Part shown: positions 27,362 through 36,298 of the stretch, piece by piece
Layout: the number at the start of each line of letters is the position of its first letter
Numbering within the stretch: position 1 is the stretch's first letter
Assembly: GCF_030814995.1 (NCBI RefSeq)
Contig: NZ_JAUSVX010000001.1
Span: 558,001-622,000, forward strand
DNA length: 64,000 nt
From: Labrys wisconsinensis
GTDB lineage: Bacteria > Pseudomonadota > Alphaproteobacteria > Rhizobiales > Labraceae
Direction: 5' to 3'
Position numbers and translations under genes: made by a program
The notes under the pieces: generated by a model
The model's input: the letters and a program-made list of their open reading frames with translations, nothing else
Told to the model about the DNA's origin: nothing
Database searches by the model: none

Positions 27362-27829
27362 TCAGTTGCGCTCGTCGGGCACCGCCGGCAGGGGATAGAA
27401 CTCGACGCCGTCCTCGATCAGGCTGCGCGCATCCTCGGGCGTCGCCTCGCCATAGATCGAGCGGTGCTCGGTCTCGCCGAAATGCATCTTGCGTGCTTCC
27501 TCGGCAAAGCGCTTGCCGACGTCGGCGGCATTCTCGGTCAGATGCGCTCTGAGCGCCCGCAGCTTCTCGCGCAGCTCCACCTCCTGGGGCGAGACCAGGG
27601 CCACGGGCTGCTCGCCCTCGGCCCGGGGGGCCGGCACGGCCTCGGGACGGGCCGACGGGCGGTCCTTGCGCGCCACCTGCGGCGCCATGATCGCCTTGCC
27701 GACCTTGGTCGAGCCGCAGGAGGGGCAGGTCAGCAGGCCGCGCTCCGCCTGCTCGTCGCAGGCGGCGGCATCGCGGAACCAGCTCTCGAAATCATGTCCC
27801 TCGTCGCAGGCCAGGGTATAGCGGATCAC
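27362..27829 (-). CDS. DUF1178 family protein with zinc-ribbon N-terminus
   Basis: 155 residues. The N-terminus IRYTLACDEGHDFESWFRDAAACD...LTCPSCGSTKVGKAIMAP is typical of DUF1178 and carries paired cysteines that could bind zinc. The middle is a Pro/Ala/Arg-rich linker, then a helical C-terminal segment VELREKLRALRAHLTENAADVGKRF. Function unknown. The GTG start overlaps the stop of the nitrilase-like gene by four bases, which fixes the start and shows translational coupling. This pair, with glutaredoxin and ComF, recurs in alphaproteobacteria. Confidence 0.88.
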   Translation of the reverse strand: MIRYTLACDEGHDFESWFRDAAACDEQAERGLLTCPSCGSTKVGKAIMAPQVARKDRPSARPEAVPAPRAEGEQPVALVSPQEVELREKLRALRAHLTENAADVGKRFAEEARKMHFGETEHRSIYGEATPEDARSLIEDGVEFYPLPAVPDERN

Positions 27830-28674
27830 TCGGCCGCCCTCATCACGGTGCGTTCGGCGAATGCGACCTCGAACGGCCGCGCATTCCGAAGGTTGGGAAT
27901 CTTGCCGCGCGTCGCCGCCACGGCGTGGATGTCGATCTCGGCATAGATCAGGCCGGGCTCCGTGCCGGCATCGGCGAGCACCCGGCCCCAGGGGTCGACG
28001 ATCAGCGAATGGCCGAAGGTCTCGCGCCCGTCCTCGTGCCGGCCGGCCTGCGCCGCCGAGATCATGAAGGCGCCGTTCTCGATCGCGCGGGCCCGCTGCA
28101 GCACGTGCCAATGCGCCTCGCCGGTCTGTCGGGTGAAGCAGGCCGGCGCCGAGATCACCTCCGCCCCGGCATCGCCATAGGCGCGGAAGAGCTGGGGGAA
28201 GCGCACGTCATAGCAGATGCCGAGGCCGAGCCGGGCGAAGGGCAGGTCCGCGACCACGGCCCGCGCCCCGCCGACATAGGCATTCGACTCCCGCCAGCTC
28301 TCGCCGCCGGCGAGGTCGACGTCGAACAGGTGGATCTTGTCGTAGGACGCGACCACCTCGCCCTGCGGGTCGATGACGAAGGCGCGGTTCGCGGCCTTGT
28401 CGCCGACGCGCACCGCCATCGAGCCGACATGCAGGTGCAGGCCCGCCTCCCGGGCGATGCCGCGCAGGGCGTCGAGCTCTGGATTGCTGCGCTCGTCGCC
28501 GATGACGGCCATCAGCGCCTCGCGGTCGCGGTCGACGATGGTGGTCATCTCCGGCGTCTGCAGATAGGCGGCGCCCGCGGCCTTGGCCTCGCGCGCCGCC
28601 CCGGCCACGGTCTCGATGTTCTGCGCGGGAACGCGGGTGGAGCGCATCTGCAGGCAGGCGGCGGTGAAGCGCAT
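27826..28674 (-). CDS. carbon-nitrogen hydrolase, Nit2/deaminated glutathione amidase-like
   Basis: 282 residues with the nitrilase-superfamily triad Glu42 (TPEMTT), Lys113 (YDKIHLFDVDL) and Cys154 (LGICYDVRFPQLFRAY). The IHLFDVDL and CYDVRFP sequences are those of the Nit1/Nit2 branch, which hydrolyses deaminated glutathione or omega-amides of 2-oxo acids. Adjacent glutaredoxin supports a role in thiol or glutathione repair. A GAGGAG ribosome site precedes the ATG. Cytoplasmic. Substrate assignment is family-level inference. Confidence 0.9.
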   Translation of the reverse strand: MRFTAACLQMRSTRVPAQNIETVAGAAREAKAAGAAYLQTPEMTTIVDRDREALMAVIGDERSNPELDALRGIAREAGLHLHVGSMAVRVGDKAANRAFVIDPQGEVVASYDKIHLFDVDLAGGESWRESNAYVGGARAVVADLPFARLGLGICYDVRFPQLFRAYGDAGAEVISAPACFTRQTGEAHWHVLQRARAIENGAFMISAAQAGRHEDGRETFGHSLIVDPWGRVLADAGTEPGLIYAEIDIHAVAATRGKIPNLRNARPFEVAFAERTVMRAAE

Positions 28675-28684
28675 GGTCGTCTCC

Positions 28685-28945
28685 TCAGGCGGTCGCGAGC
28701 AGCCGGTCGAGCCCGCCGGCGGCATCGAGGTCATGGAGATCGTCGCAGCCGCCGACATGGGTCTCGCCGATGAAGATCTGCGGCACGGTGCGGCGGCCAT
28801 GGGCGCGCGCGCTCATCGCCGCCTGTTCGGCGGGCTTGCCGTCCAGATCGATCTCCTCGAAGGAAACGCCCTTGCGGCGCAGGAGATCCTTGGCGGCATG
28901 GCAATAGGGACACCAGGACTTGGTGTAGATGACGACCGGCGGCAT
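28685..28945 (-). CDS. grxC: glutaredoxin 3
   Basis: 86 residues, a complete class I glutaredoxin with the dithiol active site WCPYC at residues 11-15, the cis-Pro segment GRRTVPQIFIGE and the glutathione-binding VGGCDDL. It reduces protein and glutathione mixed disulfides using glutathione. It lies 10 bp upstream of the nitrilase-like gene in the same direction. Confidence 0.96.
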   Translation of the reverse strand: MPPVVIYTKSWCPYCHAAKDLLRRKGVSFEEIDLDGKPAEQAAMSARAHGRRTVPQIFIGETHVGGCDDLHDLDAAGGLDRLLATA

Positions 28946-29010
28946 GGAGCACCCGAAACCACGGACACGAAAACGTTATATGGGCTTTTCCGTCCGGCTC
29001 ACAAGGCGTG

Positions 29011-29775
29011 CTATTCGAGCTGGCCCGCCACCCGGGCGAAGGCGAGCACGTCGACATTCCCCGCCCCGGCCCGCAGCAGCGTGCGGGCGACCGCCTCGAC
29101 GGTGGCTCCGGTGGTGACGACGTCGTCGATCAGCACGACGCGCCGGCCCTTGAGATCGGGGCGCCGGGCCTCGGGCACGGCGAAGGCGCCCTGCACGTTG
29201 CGGGCGCGCTCCTTGCGGGAAAGGCCGACCTGCCGGGGCGTGCGGCGCTGGCGCGCCACCAGGAACGGATCCTGCGGCACGCCGCTGAGCCGCGACACCT
29301 CCAGCCCCAGCAGGGCCGACTGGTTGAAGCGTCGGCGCCACAGGCGCCAGCGATGCAGCGGCACCGGCACGATCACCTCGGCCGTCGCCAGGATGTCGGC
29401 GCCGGCCCGCGCCATCAGCCCGCCGAGCAGCGGGGCGATGTCGACGCGGTCGCCATATTTCAGCCGGTGGGCGAGATCGACGGCCACGCCCTCGTAGCGC
29501 GCCGCCGCCCGCGCCTTGCCATAGGCCGGCGGGTCGGCGATCGCCTCCGCCGAGAGCATGCCCTCGCCATGGTCATAGGCGAAGGGGATGCCGAGCCGCT
29601 CGCAGAACGGCCGCTCGATCAGCGGCAGGCCGGCCCAGCAGGCGGCGCACAGGCCGCCGTGCGAGCCGGTCGGCGCCAGGCAGGCGAGGCAGCGCGGCGG
29701 CAGCACGAAATCGGCCGCGCGTGCGGCGATGCGGCCGATCCGGCCGGCCCAGCGGGATGCGAGCGCCCTCTCCAT
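29011..29775 (-). CDS. ComF family protein (double zinc ribbon plus phosphoribosyltransferase fold)
   Basis: 254 residues. The N-terminal FVLPPRCLACLAPTG...GLCAACWAGL is the double-Cys zinc ribbon of ComF proteins, and the C-terminal VVLIDDVVTTGATVEA is the PRPP-binding loop of type I phosphoribosyltransferases. ComF homologues take part in DNA uptake in competent bacteria, but their exact reaction is unknown. GGAGGGG precedes the ATG at 29775; an upstream extension of the frame lacks family similarity. It is the first gene of the ComF-grxC-nitrilase-DUF1178 series. Confidence 0.9.
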   Translation of the reverse strand: MERALASRWAGRIGRIAARAADFVLPPRCLACLAPTGSHGGLCAACWAGLPLIERPFCERLGIPFAYDHGEGMLSAEAIADPPAYGKARAAARYEGVAVDLAHRLKYGDRVDIAPLLGGLMARAGADILATAEVIVPVPLHRWRLWRRRFNQSALLGLEVSRLSGVPQDPFLVARQRRTPRQVGLSRKERARNVQGAFAVPEARRPDLKGRRVVLIDDVVTTGATVEAVARTLLRAGAGNVDVLAFARVAGQLE

Positions 29776-29958
29776 GCAGCCCCTCCGCCTCAGTCTGGCA
29801 TGCCGGACGCGGGCTTGGATAGGAGCTTCCGCGGCCGATCTCGGGGGCAGGATAGGCACAGGTCGCCGAATTTCCATTCTTTTCCAGCGACCTGATTTGC
29901 CGTCCGGCTTCCCCGGCTGCATAGTGCCGCGCCGTCACAGTCCGCCCGTCGAGCCCCC

Positions 29959-30693
29959 ATGGCCACCTCCCTTCGCGCCGCCCTTGCCCGCCTGGAACTG
30001 TTCGCGAACGCCAGCGAGGCCGATCTCGACGCCGTCGCGGGGCTCGCCGTGGAGCGGCGCTATGCCGAAGGCGAGACGCTGTTCCTGCGCGGCGATCCCG
30101 GCGAGGGCATGATCGTCGTGCTGCAGGGCCGCATCCGCCTGTCCATCGTCTCGGCCGAGGGGCGCGAACTGATCCTGCGCCAGGCCGAGGCCGGGGACGT
30201 CATCGGCGAGATCGCCGTCATCGACGGCGGGCGGCGCACCGCCGACGCGGTCGCGGCCGCGCCGGTGGTCGCCGGCTTCATCGGCCAGCCGCCCTTCACC
30301 AAGCTCCTCGGCGACCGGTCGGGCCTGCAGATGATGATCCTGCAGGTGATGTGCGCGCGTCTGCGCGAGACCACGGACCAGCTCGAATCGATCGCGCTCT
30401 ATCCCCTGGAGGCGCGCCTGGCGCGCTTCCTGCTCTGGCACCTCAAGCGCCACGGCCGCACCCGCGCCGACGGCGCGCGCGTCGCTCCGCTCACCATCTC
30501 CCAGGGCGCCATCGCCAGCTTCGTCGGCGCCAGCCGCCCGAAGGTCAACCGCCTGATCGCCGCCTTCGAGGCGGCGGGGGCGATCGAGCGGCGCGGCGCC
30601 ATCATCCAGTGCGACGTGGCGGCCCTGACGCGCCTGGCGCAGACCGGCAGCGGCGAGCAGGCAGCGCGGGACCAGGACGGGCTTCGTGGCTGA
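29959..30693 (+). CDS. Crp/Fnr family transcriptional regulator
   Basis: 244 residues. An N-terminal cyclic-nucleotide-binding beta-roll (LFLRGDPGEGMIVVLQGRIRLSI; IGEIAVIDGGRRTADAVA) joins a C-terminal winged helix with the recognition segment ISQGAIASFVGASRPKVNRLIAAFE. No Fnr-type N-terminal cysteine cluster is seen, so a small-molecule ligand, plausibly a cyclic nucleotide, is more likely than an iron-sulfur sensor. The last eight bases overlap the cyclase gene that follows, suggesting a receptor-synthase pair. Confidence 0.92.
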   Translation: MATSLRAALARLELFANASEADLDAVAGLAVERRYAEGETLFLRGDPGEGMIVVLQGRIRLSIVSAEGRELILRQAEAGDVIGEIAVIDGGRRTADAVAAAPVVAGFIGQPPFTKLLGDRSGLQMMILQVMCARLRETTDQLESIALYPLEARLARFLLWHLKRHGRTRADGARVAPLTISQGAIASFVGASRPKVNRLIAAFEAAGAIERRGAIIQCDVAALTRLAQTGSGEQAARDQDGLRG

Positions 30694-32812
30694 TCCCGGC
30701 CTTCGCCCGGCGATCGCGGCGGGCCTCGTCGCCTTCGCCCTGGGCATGGCCTTCCTCCTCACCGATGTCGGCGGCGCGGCGAGCCGGCTGCGCGAGGAAG
30801 CGTTCGACCTCATGGGCATGATGGTCCCGCCCGCCCGGGTGCCGGACGGCGTGGTGGTGGTCGACATCGACCGCGCCAGCCTGGCCGCCAAGGGCTCCTG
30901 GCCCTGGCGCCGCGGCGTGCTGGCCGCGATGGTCGAGCGGGTGCAGCAGGGCAAGCCCGCGGTGATCGGCCTCGACATCCTGCTGCGCGGCGCCGACCGC
31001 CGGGCCCCGGGCCCGGTGCTGCGCGCCATCGCCCAGGAGGCGCACCGCGACGACCTCGTCGCCTTCGCCGACACGCTGCGCGACGACGACACCGATCTCG
31101 CCGGCGTCATCTCCCGCTCCGACGTGGTCCTCGGCATGGTGCTGGACGACGTCAGCCGCGATGCTCCGCCCTTCCCCGCGCCGATCGTGGTCAACGGCCG
31201 TTCCAGCCAGCAGCGCCTGCGCGAGGCGGACGGCGTGGCGGCGCCGCTGTCGCAGCTCTCGGACGCGGCTGCCGCCGTCGGCGTCCTGTCCCTCGACGCC
31301 GGACCGGGGGCGCGGGTGCGCGACGCGCCGATCTTCGTGCGCGGCGCCGGCGAGGTCTATGCCGGCTTCGCCCTGGAGGTGGTGCGCGATGCCCAGCACG
31401 CCTCCACCTTCGTGCTCGAGGACGACGGCGCGACGGTGGCGATCGGCAACCTGAAGCTGCCGCTGCGCGAGGGCGCGGCGATGCGCCTCCATCTCGCGCC
31501 CGCCGCCACCTGGCCGGCGCGCACCGTCTCGGCCGCGGACGTGATGGACGGCAAGGTGGCGCCCGAGCGCTTCACCGACCGCATCGTGCTGATCGGCACC
31601 AGCGCACCGGAGGCCGGCGCCTTCTTCGCCACGGCGGCCGACCCGCTGACGCCGACGGTGCAGCTCCAGGCCGAGATCGTCGAGAATGCCCGCGCCGGCC
31701 ATATCCTCGAGCGCATCGAGCGCCCGAGCCTGATCGAGCCGGCGATCGCCGCCGCGCTCGGCCTGATCGCCCTGGTCGCGGCGCTGATGCTGGGACCGCT
31801 GGCGGCGGCCGCCGTGCTCGGCCTGATGATCCTCGCCTGGATGAGCACCTCCTTCGCCCTGTTCGCCCGCATGGACCTCCTGGTCGATCCGGCCGGGCCG
31901 CTGATCCCGGCGATCGGTGCTGCCAACGCCGCCGCGCTGGTGATGTTCGCCCGCACCCGCAAGCTGCGCGGGGCGATCGAGCGCAAGTTCGGCCGCTACC
32001 TCTCGCCGGCGATCGTGCGCCGCCTGACCGCGGCGCCCGAGGAATTGAAGATCGAGGGCGAGCTGCGCGAGGTCACGGCGCTGTTCTCCGACATCGAAGG
32101 CTTCACCACCATGTCGGAGACCGCCGAGCCGCGCACGCTGGTCGGCGCGCTCGACGCCTATTTCGAGGGCGTCTGCGCCATCGTCATCCGGCATGGCGGC
32201 ATGGTCGACAAGATCGTCGGCGACGCGGTGCACGGCCTGTTCAACGCCCCGCTCGACGTGCCCGGCCACGCCCGGGCGGCGCTCGACTGCGCCATCGAGA
32301 TCGGCCGCTTCGCCTCGGCCTTCCGCGAGCGCGAGGACGCCAGGCGCCTCGGCTTCGGGCGCACCCGCATCGGCTTCGAGACCGGCCCGGTGATCGTCGG
32401 CGACGTCGGCGGCCTCGGCCATCTCGACTACACCGCCCATGGCGACGCGGTGAACTCCGCCGCGCGGCTGGAAGCCATCAACAAGCAGTTCGGCACCACC
32501 ATCTGCCTGGGCGCGCGCGCCGCCACCGCCATCGGGCAGCCCGAGCGCCTGCGCCCGCTCGGCACGGTGACGCTGCGCGGCCGGGCCGCGGCGACGGCGG
32601 TCCACAGCCCCTGGCCGGACGATGCCACCGACGACCGCAGGCGTGCCTATGGCGCGGCCTATGCCGCGATGCAGGACGGCCGCCCCGAGGCGCTGGCCCT
32701 GTTCGAGGTCCTGGCCCGCGACTGGCCGGACGATCCGGCCACCGCCTATTGGGTGCGCACGCTCAAGGAAGCGGCTGCCGGCGCCGCAGCGGCCATGAAG
32801 GTGGCGCAATAG
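30686..32812 (+). CDS. CHASE2-domain class III adenylate/guanylate cyclase
   Basis: 708 residues: an N-terminal signal-anchor helix (about 8-28), a periplasmic CHASE2 sensor (about 40-330), membrane helices (about 350-425) and a class III cyclase domain (about 455-640). Catalytic residues look complete: metal Asp469 (FSDIEGF) and Asp513 (IVGDAVHG), Asn590 and Arg594 (GDAVNSAARLE), with Lys509 and Asp581 in the purine-specifying positions typical of adenylate cyclases. It should turn an external signal into cAMP. GTG start within the last codons of the Crp/Fnr gene indicates coupled translation. Confidence 0.93.
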   Translation: MADPGLRPAIAAGLVAFALGMAFLLTDVGGAASRLREEAFDLMGMMVPPARVPDGVVVVDIDRASLAAKGSWPWRRGVLAAMVERVQQGKPAVIGLDILLRGADRRAPGPVLRAIAQEAHRDDLVAFADTLRDDDTDLAGVISRSDVVLGMVLDDVSRDAPPFPAPIVVNGRSSQQRLREADGVAAPLSQLSDAAAAVGVLSLDAGPGARVRDAPIFVRGAGEVYAGFALEVVRDAQHASTFVLEDDGATVAIGNLKLPLREGAAMRLHLAPAATWPARTVSAADVMDGKVAPERFTDRIVLIGTSAPEAGAFFATAADPLTPTVQLQAEIVENARAGHILERIERPSLIEPAIAAALGLIALVAALMLGPLAAAAVLGLMILAWMSTSFALFARMDLLVDPAGPLIPAIGAANAAALVMFARTRKLRGAIERKFGRYLSPAIVRRLTAAPEELKIEGELREVTALFSDIEGFTTMSETAEPRTLVGALDAYFEGVCAIVIRHGGMVDKIVGDAVHGLFNAPLDVPGHARAALDCAIEIGRFASAFREREDARRLGFGRTRIGFETGPVIVGDVGGLGHLDYTAHGDAVNSAARLEAINKQFGTTICLGARAATAIGQPERLRPLGTVTLRGRAAATAVHSPWPDDATDDRRRAYGAAYAAMQDGRPEALALFEVLARDWPDDPATAYWVRTLKEAAAGAAAAMKVAQ

Positions 32813-32833
32813 GGCCGGCCGGCGCGGGAGGCC

Positions 32834-33781
32834 TCATCCCCACGGGCCTTTCGGCCGCTCCCACGGTCCGCCGCCGGGCCGAGGCCCGAGGTCCTCCAGT
32901 CTCACGCCCTCGACGAAGCCGCCGCGCGGCCGGCCGGAGCCGGAGCGCCGCGCGATCTCCTCCAGCGCGGCGATGCGGTTCTCCGTATCGGGATGGGTGG
33001 AGAACAGGTTGTCCATCCGCGCGCCCGACAGCGGATTGATGATGAACATGTGCGCCGTCGCCGGATGCGCCTCGGCCGCCATGTTCGGAATCTGGTGGGC
33101 GGCGTTGTGGATCTTCGCCAGCGACGAGGCCAGCGCCAGCGGCTGGCCCGAGATGTCCGCGCCGCCCCGGTCGGCCTCGTATTCGCGCGCCCGGGAGATC
33201 GCCATCTGCACGATCATGGCGGCGAAGGGCGCCAGGATCATCAGGAGGATGGTGCCGAGCGGGCCGATGCCGTTGTTGTTGCGGTTGCCGGAGAAGAACA
33301 TGCCGAAATTGGCGAGCATCGACACCGCGCCGGCGATGGTGGCCGTCACCGTCATCAAGAGCGTGTCGCGATGCTTGATATGGGCGAGCTCGTGCGCGAT
33401 CACGCCCGCCACCTCGTCGCGGCTGAGGATCTGCAGCAGGCCGGTATGCACGGCGACGGCGGCGTTCTGCGGGTTCGGCCCGGTGGCGAAGGCGTTGGGC
33501 TGCGGGTTGTCGATGAGGTAGAGCCGGGGCATGGGCAGGCCGGCGCGGCGCGCCAGCTCCGCCGTCATCGCATAGAGGCCCGGCTCGGAGGCGGCGTCGA
33601 CCTCGCGCGCCCCGTACATGCCGAGCACCATGTCGCCGGAGCGGAAATAGGCGAACAGGTTGGTGGCGACCGCCACGGCGAGCGCCACCATCATGCCGCC
33701 CGAGCCGCCGACCAGGAAGCCGACGGCCATGAACAGCGCCGTCATGCCGGCGAGGAGGATGGCGGTGCGCAGATAGTTCAT
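32834..33781 (-). CDS. htpX: membrane zinc metalloprotease HtpX
   Basis: 315 residues. M48 protease with zinc motif HELAH at 130-134, two N-terminal and two central membrane helices, and downstream [24 protein letters not shown] providing the third ligand Glu. HtpX takes part in quality control of misfolded inner-membrane proteins. The C-terminal ~40 residues are a Gly/Pro/Arg-rich tail ([20 protein letters not shown]), as in rhizobial homologues. Single gene, ending convergently with the cyclase gene and divergent from the antitoxin-like gene. Confidence 0.95.
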   Translation of the reverse strand: MNYLRTAILLAGMTALFMAVGFLVGGSGGMMVALAVAVATNLFAYFRSGDMVLGMYGAREVDAASEPGLYAMTAELARRAGLPMPRLYLIDNPQPNAFATGPNPQNAAVAVHTGLLQILSRDEVAGVIAHELAHIKHRDTLLMTVTATIAGAVSMLANFGMFFSGNRNNNGIGPLGTILLMILAPFAAMIVQMAISRAREYEADRGGADISGQPLALASSLAKIHNAAHQIPNMAAEAHPATAHMFIINPLSGARMDNLFSTHPDTENRIAALEEIARRSGSGRPRGGFVEGVRLEDLGPRPGGGPWERPKGPWG

Positions 33782-33900
33782 GTCACATCCCGTTGCGGAC
33801 CGACGACCGGTCCGTGCCTAAGGATGGGAGCGATCGCGCCGCTTGCAAGGGGGAGGCGTCGGCGCTTGCGCGTGCAGACGCGACGACGCACAATCCACCG

Positions 33901-34206
33901 ATGCGCACGGCGTCATACAGCGAGCTTCGCCGGAACCTCGCGGCCCTGATCGACCGCGTGAACGGCGACCACGAGCCCCTCCTCATCATCCGCGACCGCG
34001 GCAAGCCTGCGGCCGTGCTGATCTCGCTGAAGGATTTTGCCTCCTGCGAGGAGACCCACCATCTCCTGAAGAGCCCGCGAAACGCTGAACGGCTGCTCGA
34101 ATCAATCGTCGAACTGGAGCAAGCCCCGACGCTCAGATCCAGGGGCGGGAGGCGGCGGCCTTCTGCTCGAAGGCGGCGATGGACGGCGCCTTGTTCTCGA
34201 TTGTGA
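33901..34206 (+). CDS. Phd/YefM-type antitoxin, solitary, with tail overlapping leuD
   Basis: 101 residues. Residues 1-74 are a clear YefM antitoxin: [19 protein letters not shown] binds [23 protein letters not shown] follows, and [20 protein letters not shown] is the toxin-neutralising part. After ELEQ the frame runs into sequence antisense to the leuD 3' end ([15 protein letters not shown]), replacing the normal short C-terminus. No YoeB/Txe toxin gene follows; leuD occupies the space on the other strand. It is either an orphan regulator or the remnant of a toxin-antitoxin pair. The ATG lies directly before the conserved N-terminus. Confidence 0.8.
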   Translation: MRTASYSELRRNLAALIDRVNGDHEPLLIIRDRGKPAAVLISLKDFASCEETHHLLKSPRNAERLLESIVELEQAPTLRSRGGRRRPSARRRRWTAPCSRL

Positions 34207-34741
34207 GGCCGATGTCGTCCAGGCCCTTGAGCAGCTTCTCCTTGCGGGCCGGGTCGATGTCGAAGGTGACGGTGCCGCCGTCGGGGCCGTGGATCTCCTG
34301 CGCCTCGAGGTCGACGGTGAGCGTGGCATTGGCGCCGCGCTGGGCATCGTCCATCAGCTTCTCCAGGTCCTCCGGGGAGACGACCACCGGCAGGATGCCG
34401 TTGTTGAAGCAGTTGTTGTAGAAAATGTCGGCGAAGGACGTCGAGATCACACAGCGGATGCCGTAGTCCAGCAGCGCCCAGGGCGCATGCTCGCGCGAGG
34501 AGCCGCAGCCGAAATTGTCGCCGGCGACGATGATCCTGGCGCTGCGATAGGCAGGCTTGTTGAGCACGAAATCGGGGTTCTCGCTGCCGTCGTCGCGAAA
34601 CCGCATCTCGGCGAACAGGCCGGCGCCGAGGCCGGTGCGCTTGATGGTCTTGAGATATTGCTTGGGAATGATCATGTCCGTATCGACATTCATGATGTCG
34701 AGCGGAGCGGCCACTCCCGTGAGCGTCGTGAATTTGTCCAT
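34133..34741 (-). CDS. leuD: 3-isopropylmalate dehydratase small subunit LeuD
   Basis: 202 residues, the normal length. LeuD with LeuC isomerises 2- to 3-isopropylmalate in leucine synthesis. Hallmarks: [31 protein letters not shown] for substrate binding, and [17 protein letters not shown]. Start [15 protein letters not shown] is family-typical; a long upstream extension of the frame is chance. leuC is not in the window. Its last 74 bases overlap the antitoxin-like gene on the opposite strand. Confidence 0.97.
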   Translation of the reverse strand: MDKFTTLTGVAAPLDIMNVDTDMIIPKQYLKTIKRTGLGAGLFAEMRFRDDGSENPDFVLNKPAYRSARIIVAGDNFGCGSSREHAPWALLDYGIRCVISTSFADIFYNNCFNNGILPVVVSPEDLEKLMDDAQRGANATLTVDLEAQEIHGPDGGTVTFDIDPARKEKLLKGLDDIGLTIENKAPSIAAFEQKAAASRPWI

Positions 34742-34837
34742 GGCGTTGCAGCCTCGGTCTTGCAGCTTGATCGTCGGGTCTTTTAGAATTTCGATGTCGT
34801 GCCGGCAAGCTCGTTGGTGGCGCGGGGGATTGAGACC

Positions 34838-35437
34838 ATGTCGGGATTGCTGCGCTTGAACGAGGCCGCGCGCAACGCCGTGGTGAAGGCGCTGGCGCCG
34901 GCCGAGCCGATCGTCTTCGTCACCACGCCGGATCCGCGCGAGGCCGGCCGCGCCGCCTGGCCCACCGCGGCGGCCGGCGCCCTGCTGGCCGTGCTCGCCG
35001 CCCCCATCGCCTTCATCGCCCTGCAGGCCATCTGGGACTCCATGCGCTATGGCGGCGCGCTCTCGTTTCCGATCGTCATGGCGCTGATCGCCGTCCCCGT
35101 CGTGCTGATGGGCTGCTACCTCATGCTCACCCCGCATGCGGCCGAACGCCGCGCCCGCGACACCGTCATCCTGGTCACCGACCGGCGGCTGATGACGCTG
35201 TCGCTGTCCGGCAAGCCGGCCCGGGCGCTGCCGGCCAATGCCATCCTCGGCGTCGAGCGGCGCAAGGTCGAGCGCGGCTACGGCACGCTGGAAGTGCGCC
35301 ACGAGGCCGCCGACCCCGGCCGCGGCGACACGGCCGAGACCATCCTCGCCGGCATCGACGACGTGCTGGAGGCCGAAAGCGCCATCCGCCGCCTGTCGAC
35401 GGAGCGCTCCGTCACCCTGATCGAGCCCGTGCACTGA
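34838..35437 (+). CDS. membrane protein with two N-terminal helices and PH-like C-terminal domain
   Basis: 199 residues, family not firmly recognised. Two hydrophobic helices ([20 protein letters not shown] and [20 protein letters not shown]) form a hairpin near the N-terminus. The cytoplasmic part [17 protein letters not shown]...[19 protein letters not shown] resembles the beta-rich pattern of bacterial PH-like domains (photosystem assembly BPH type). The ATG at 34838 is chosen because it begins the coherent [14 protein letters not shown] segment and has a G-rich site upstream. Divergent from leuD. No function is proposed. Confidence 0.72.
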   Translation: MSGLLRLNEAARNAVVKALAPAEPIVFVTTPDPREAGRAAWPTAAAGALLAVLAAPIAFIALQAIWDSMRYGGALSFPIVMALIAVPVVLMGCYLMLTPHAAERRARDTVILVTDRRLMTLSLSGKPARALPANAILGVERRKVERGYGTLEVRHEAADPGRGDTAETILAGIDDVLEAESAIRRLSTERSVTLIEPVH

Positions 35438-35460
35438 GGCGCGCGGAGGGCTTCCGCCGC

Positions 35461-35964
35461 TCAGTTCATCGCCACGATCGTCCCGTTCAGCACGCAGGCG
35501 AAGGCGATCGCCGCGAGGCTCGGCAGCATCAGCAGGCCGGCGAGGCGGTCGAGCCGCCGGAACGCCGCGCTCGTCGCGGCGAGGGCGGCGAGCAGGAAGA
35601 CGACCGTCAGCAGGCCCGCCTGCGGATTGTGCCGGCCGAAGAAGATGAAAGGCCAGACCGCGGCGAATGCCAGCTGCAGGGCGAGCAGGGACAGCGCCTC
35701 GCGCCGCAGCGGCGCGCCGCGCGGCAGCACGGCGATGCGTCCGGCCGCCAGCGCGGTCATCACGTGCAGCAGCGGCCAGGCCACCAGCAGCGCCCGGTCC
35801 GGCGGCGTGAACACCGGCTTGCGCAGCCCCGCATACCAGCCGCCGATTTCCGGCGCCGCCACCCAGGACCCGAACGCCGCCACGGCCAGGCACAGCACCA
35901 GCGCAGCGGGGAAGGCCACCCGGGGCGAGACCGCGGGCGGCGGCTCAGTCATGGCGAAGGACAA
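35461..35964 (-). CDS. tspO: TspO/MBR family tryptophan-rich sensory protein
   Basis: 167 residues, five membrane helices. Matches Tsp[25 protein letters not shown], then [23 protein letters not shown] and [17 protein letters not shown]. TspO proteins bind porphyrins and affect tetrapyrrole or stress physiology. The start is ambiguous: a TTG at 35964 has a strong AGGAGG five bases away, whereas the ATG at 35952 would sit 17 bases from it. I list the TTG start on ribosome-site grounds. Confidence 0.85.
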   Translation of the reverse strand: MSFAMTEPPPAVSPRVAFPAALVLCLAVAAFGSWVAAPEIGGWYAGLRKPVFTPPDRALLVAWPLLHVMTALAAGRIAVLPRGAPLRREALSLLALQLAFAAVWPFIFFGRHNPQAGLLTVVFLLAALAATSAAFRRLDRLAGLLMLPSLAAIAFACVLNGTIVAMN

Positions 35965-36298
35965 GGGTCCCTCCTGTGTTCCTTATTTGTTCTTGTACGG
36001 CACATCCCCCGATGCGTCAAATTCGATGCATCGGGGCAGTTCGAGGCCCAACGCGCGGGTTCGAATCCGGTTCCCGCCGCCGCACCGCCGGCAGGAAGCG
36101 TCGCATCGGGACCATGAAATGTCCGTTTCCGGTCCCTGGCCCCTGGCCGGCCGGCTAGTGTTGTGCGTCCGACGCCTGGTTCCCGACCATCGTGGCGGGC
36201 GCACGACGCAAAGCCTTGAACCAGCCGGGGTTCCGGGCCGACGGTTCGGGACGACCGTCAGGCCGGAACACCGGCATGGGCGAAACGAGGGAACGGCC
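35965..36298. other. 334-bp intergenic region with hairpin and isolated tRNA T-arm-like sequence
   Basis: No gene is supported. A 9-bp perfect hairpin occurs at 36007-36015/36028-36036 (CCCCGATGC/GCATCGGGG, 12-base loop). At 36058-36068 is GGTTCGAATCC, the sequence of a tRNA T-loop with part of its stem, followed by CCCGCCGCCGCACC-like bases, but no matching 5' acceptor strand or D/anticodon arms are found within tRNA distance. The opposite strand therefore shows the well-known spurious GGNRIRTR reading seen across tRNA ends. It may be a tRNA remnant or chance. Confidence 0.45.

Noticed and set aside
36007-36085. Complete tRNA or permuted tmRNA gene
   Set aside because: No 5' acceptor strand, D arm or anticodon arm at tRNA distance, and no tag-like coding sequence downstream.
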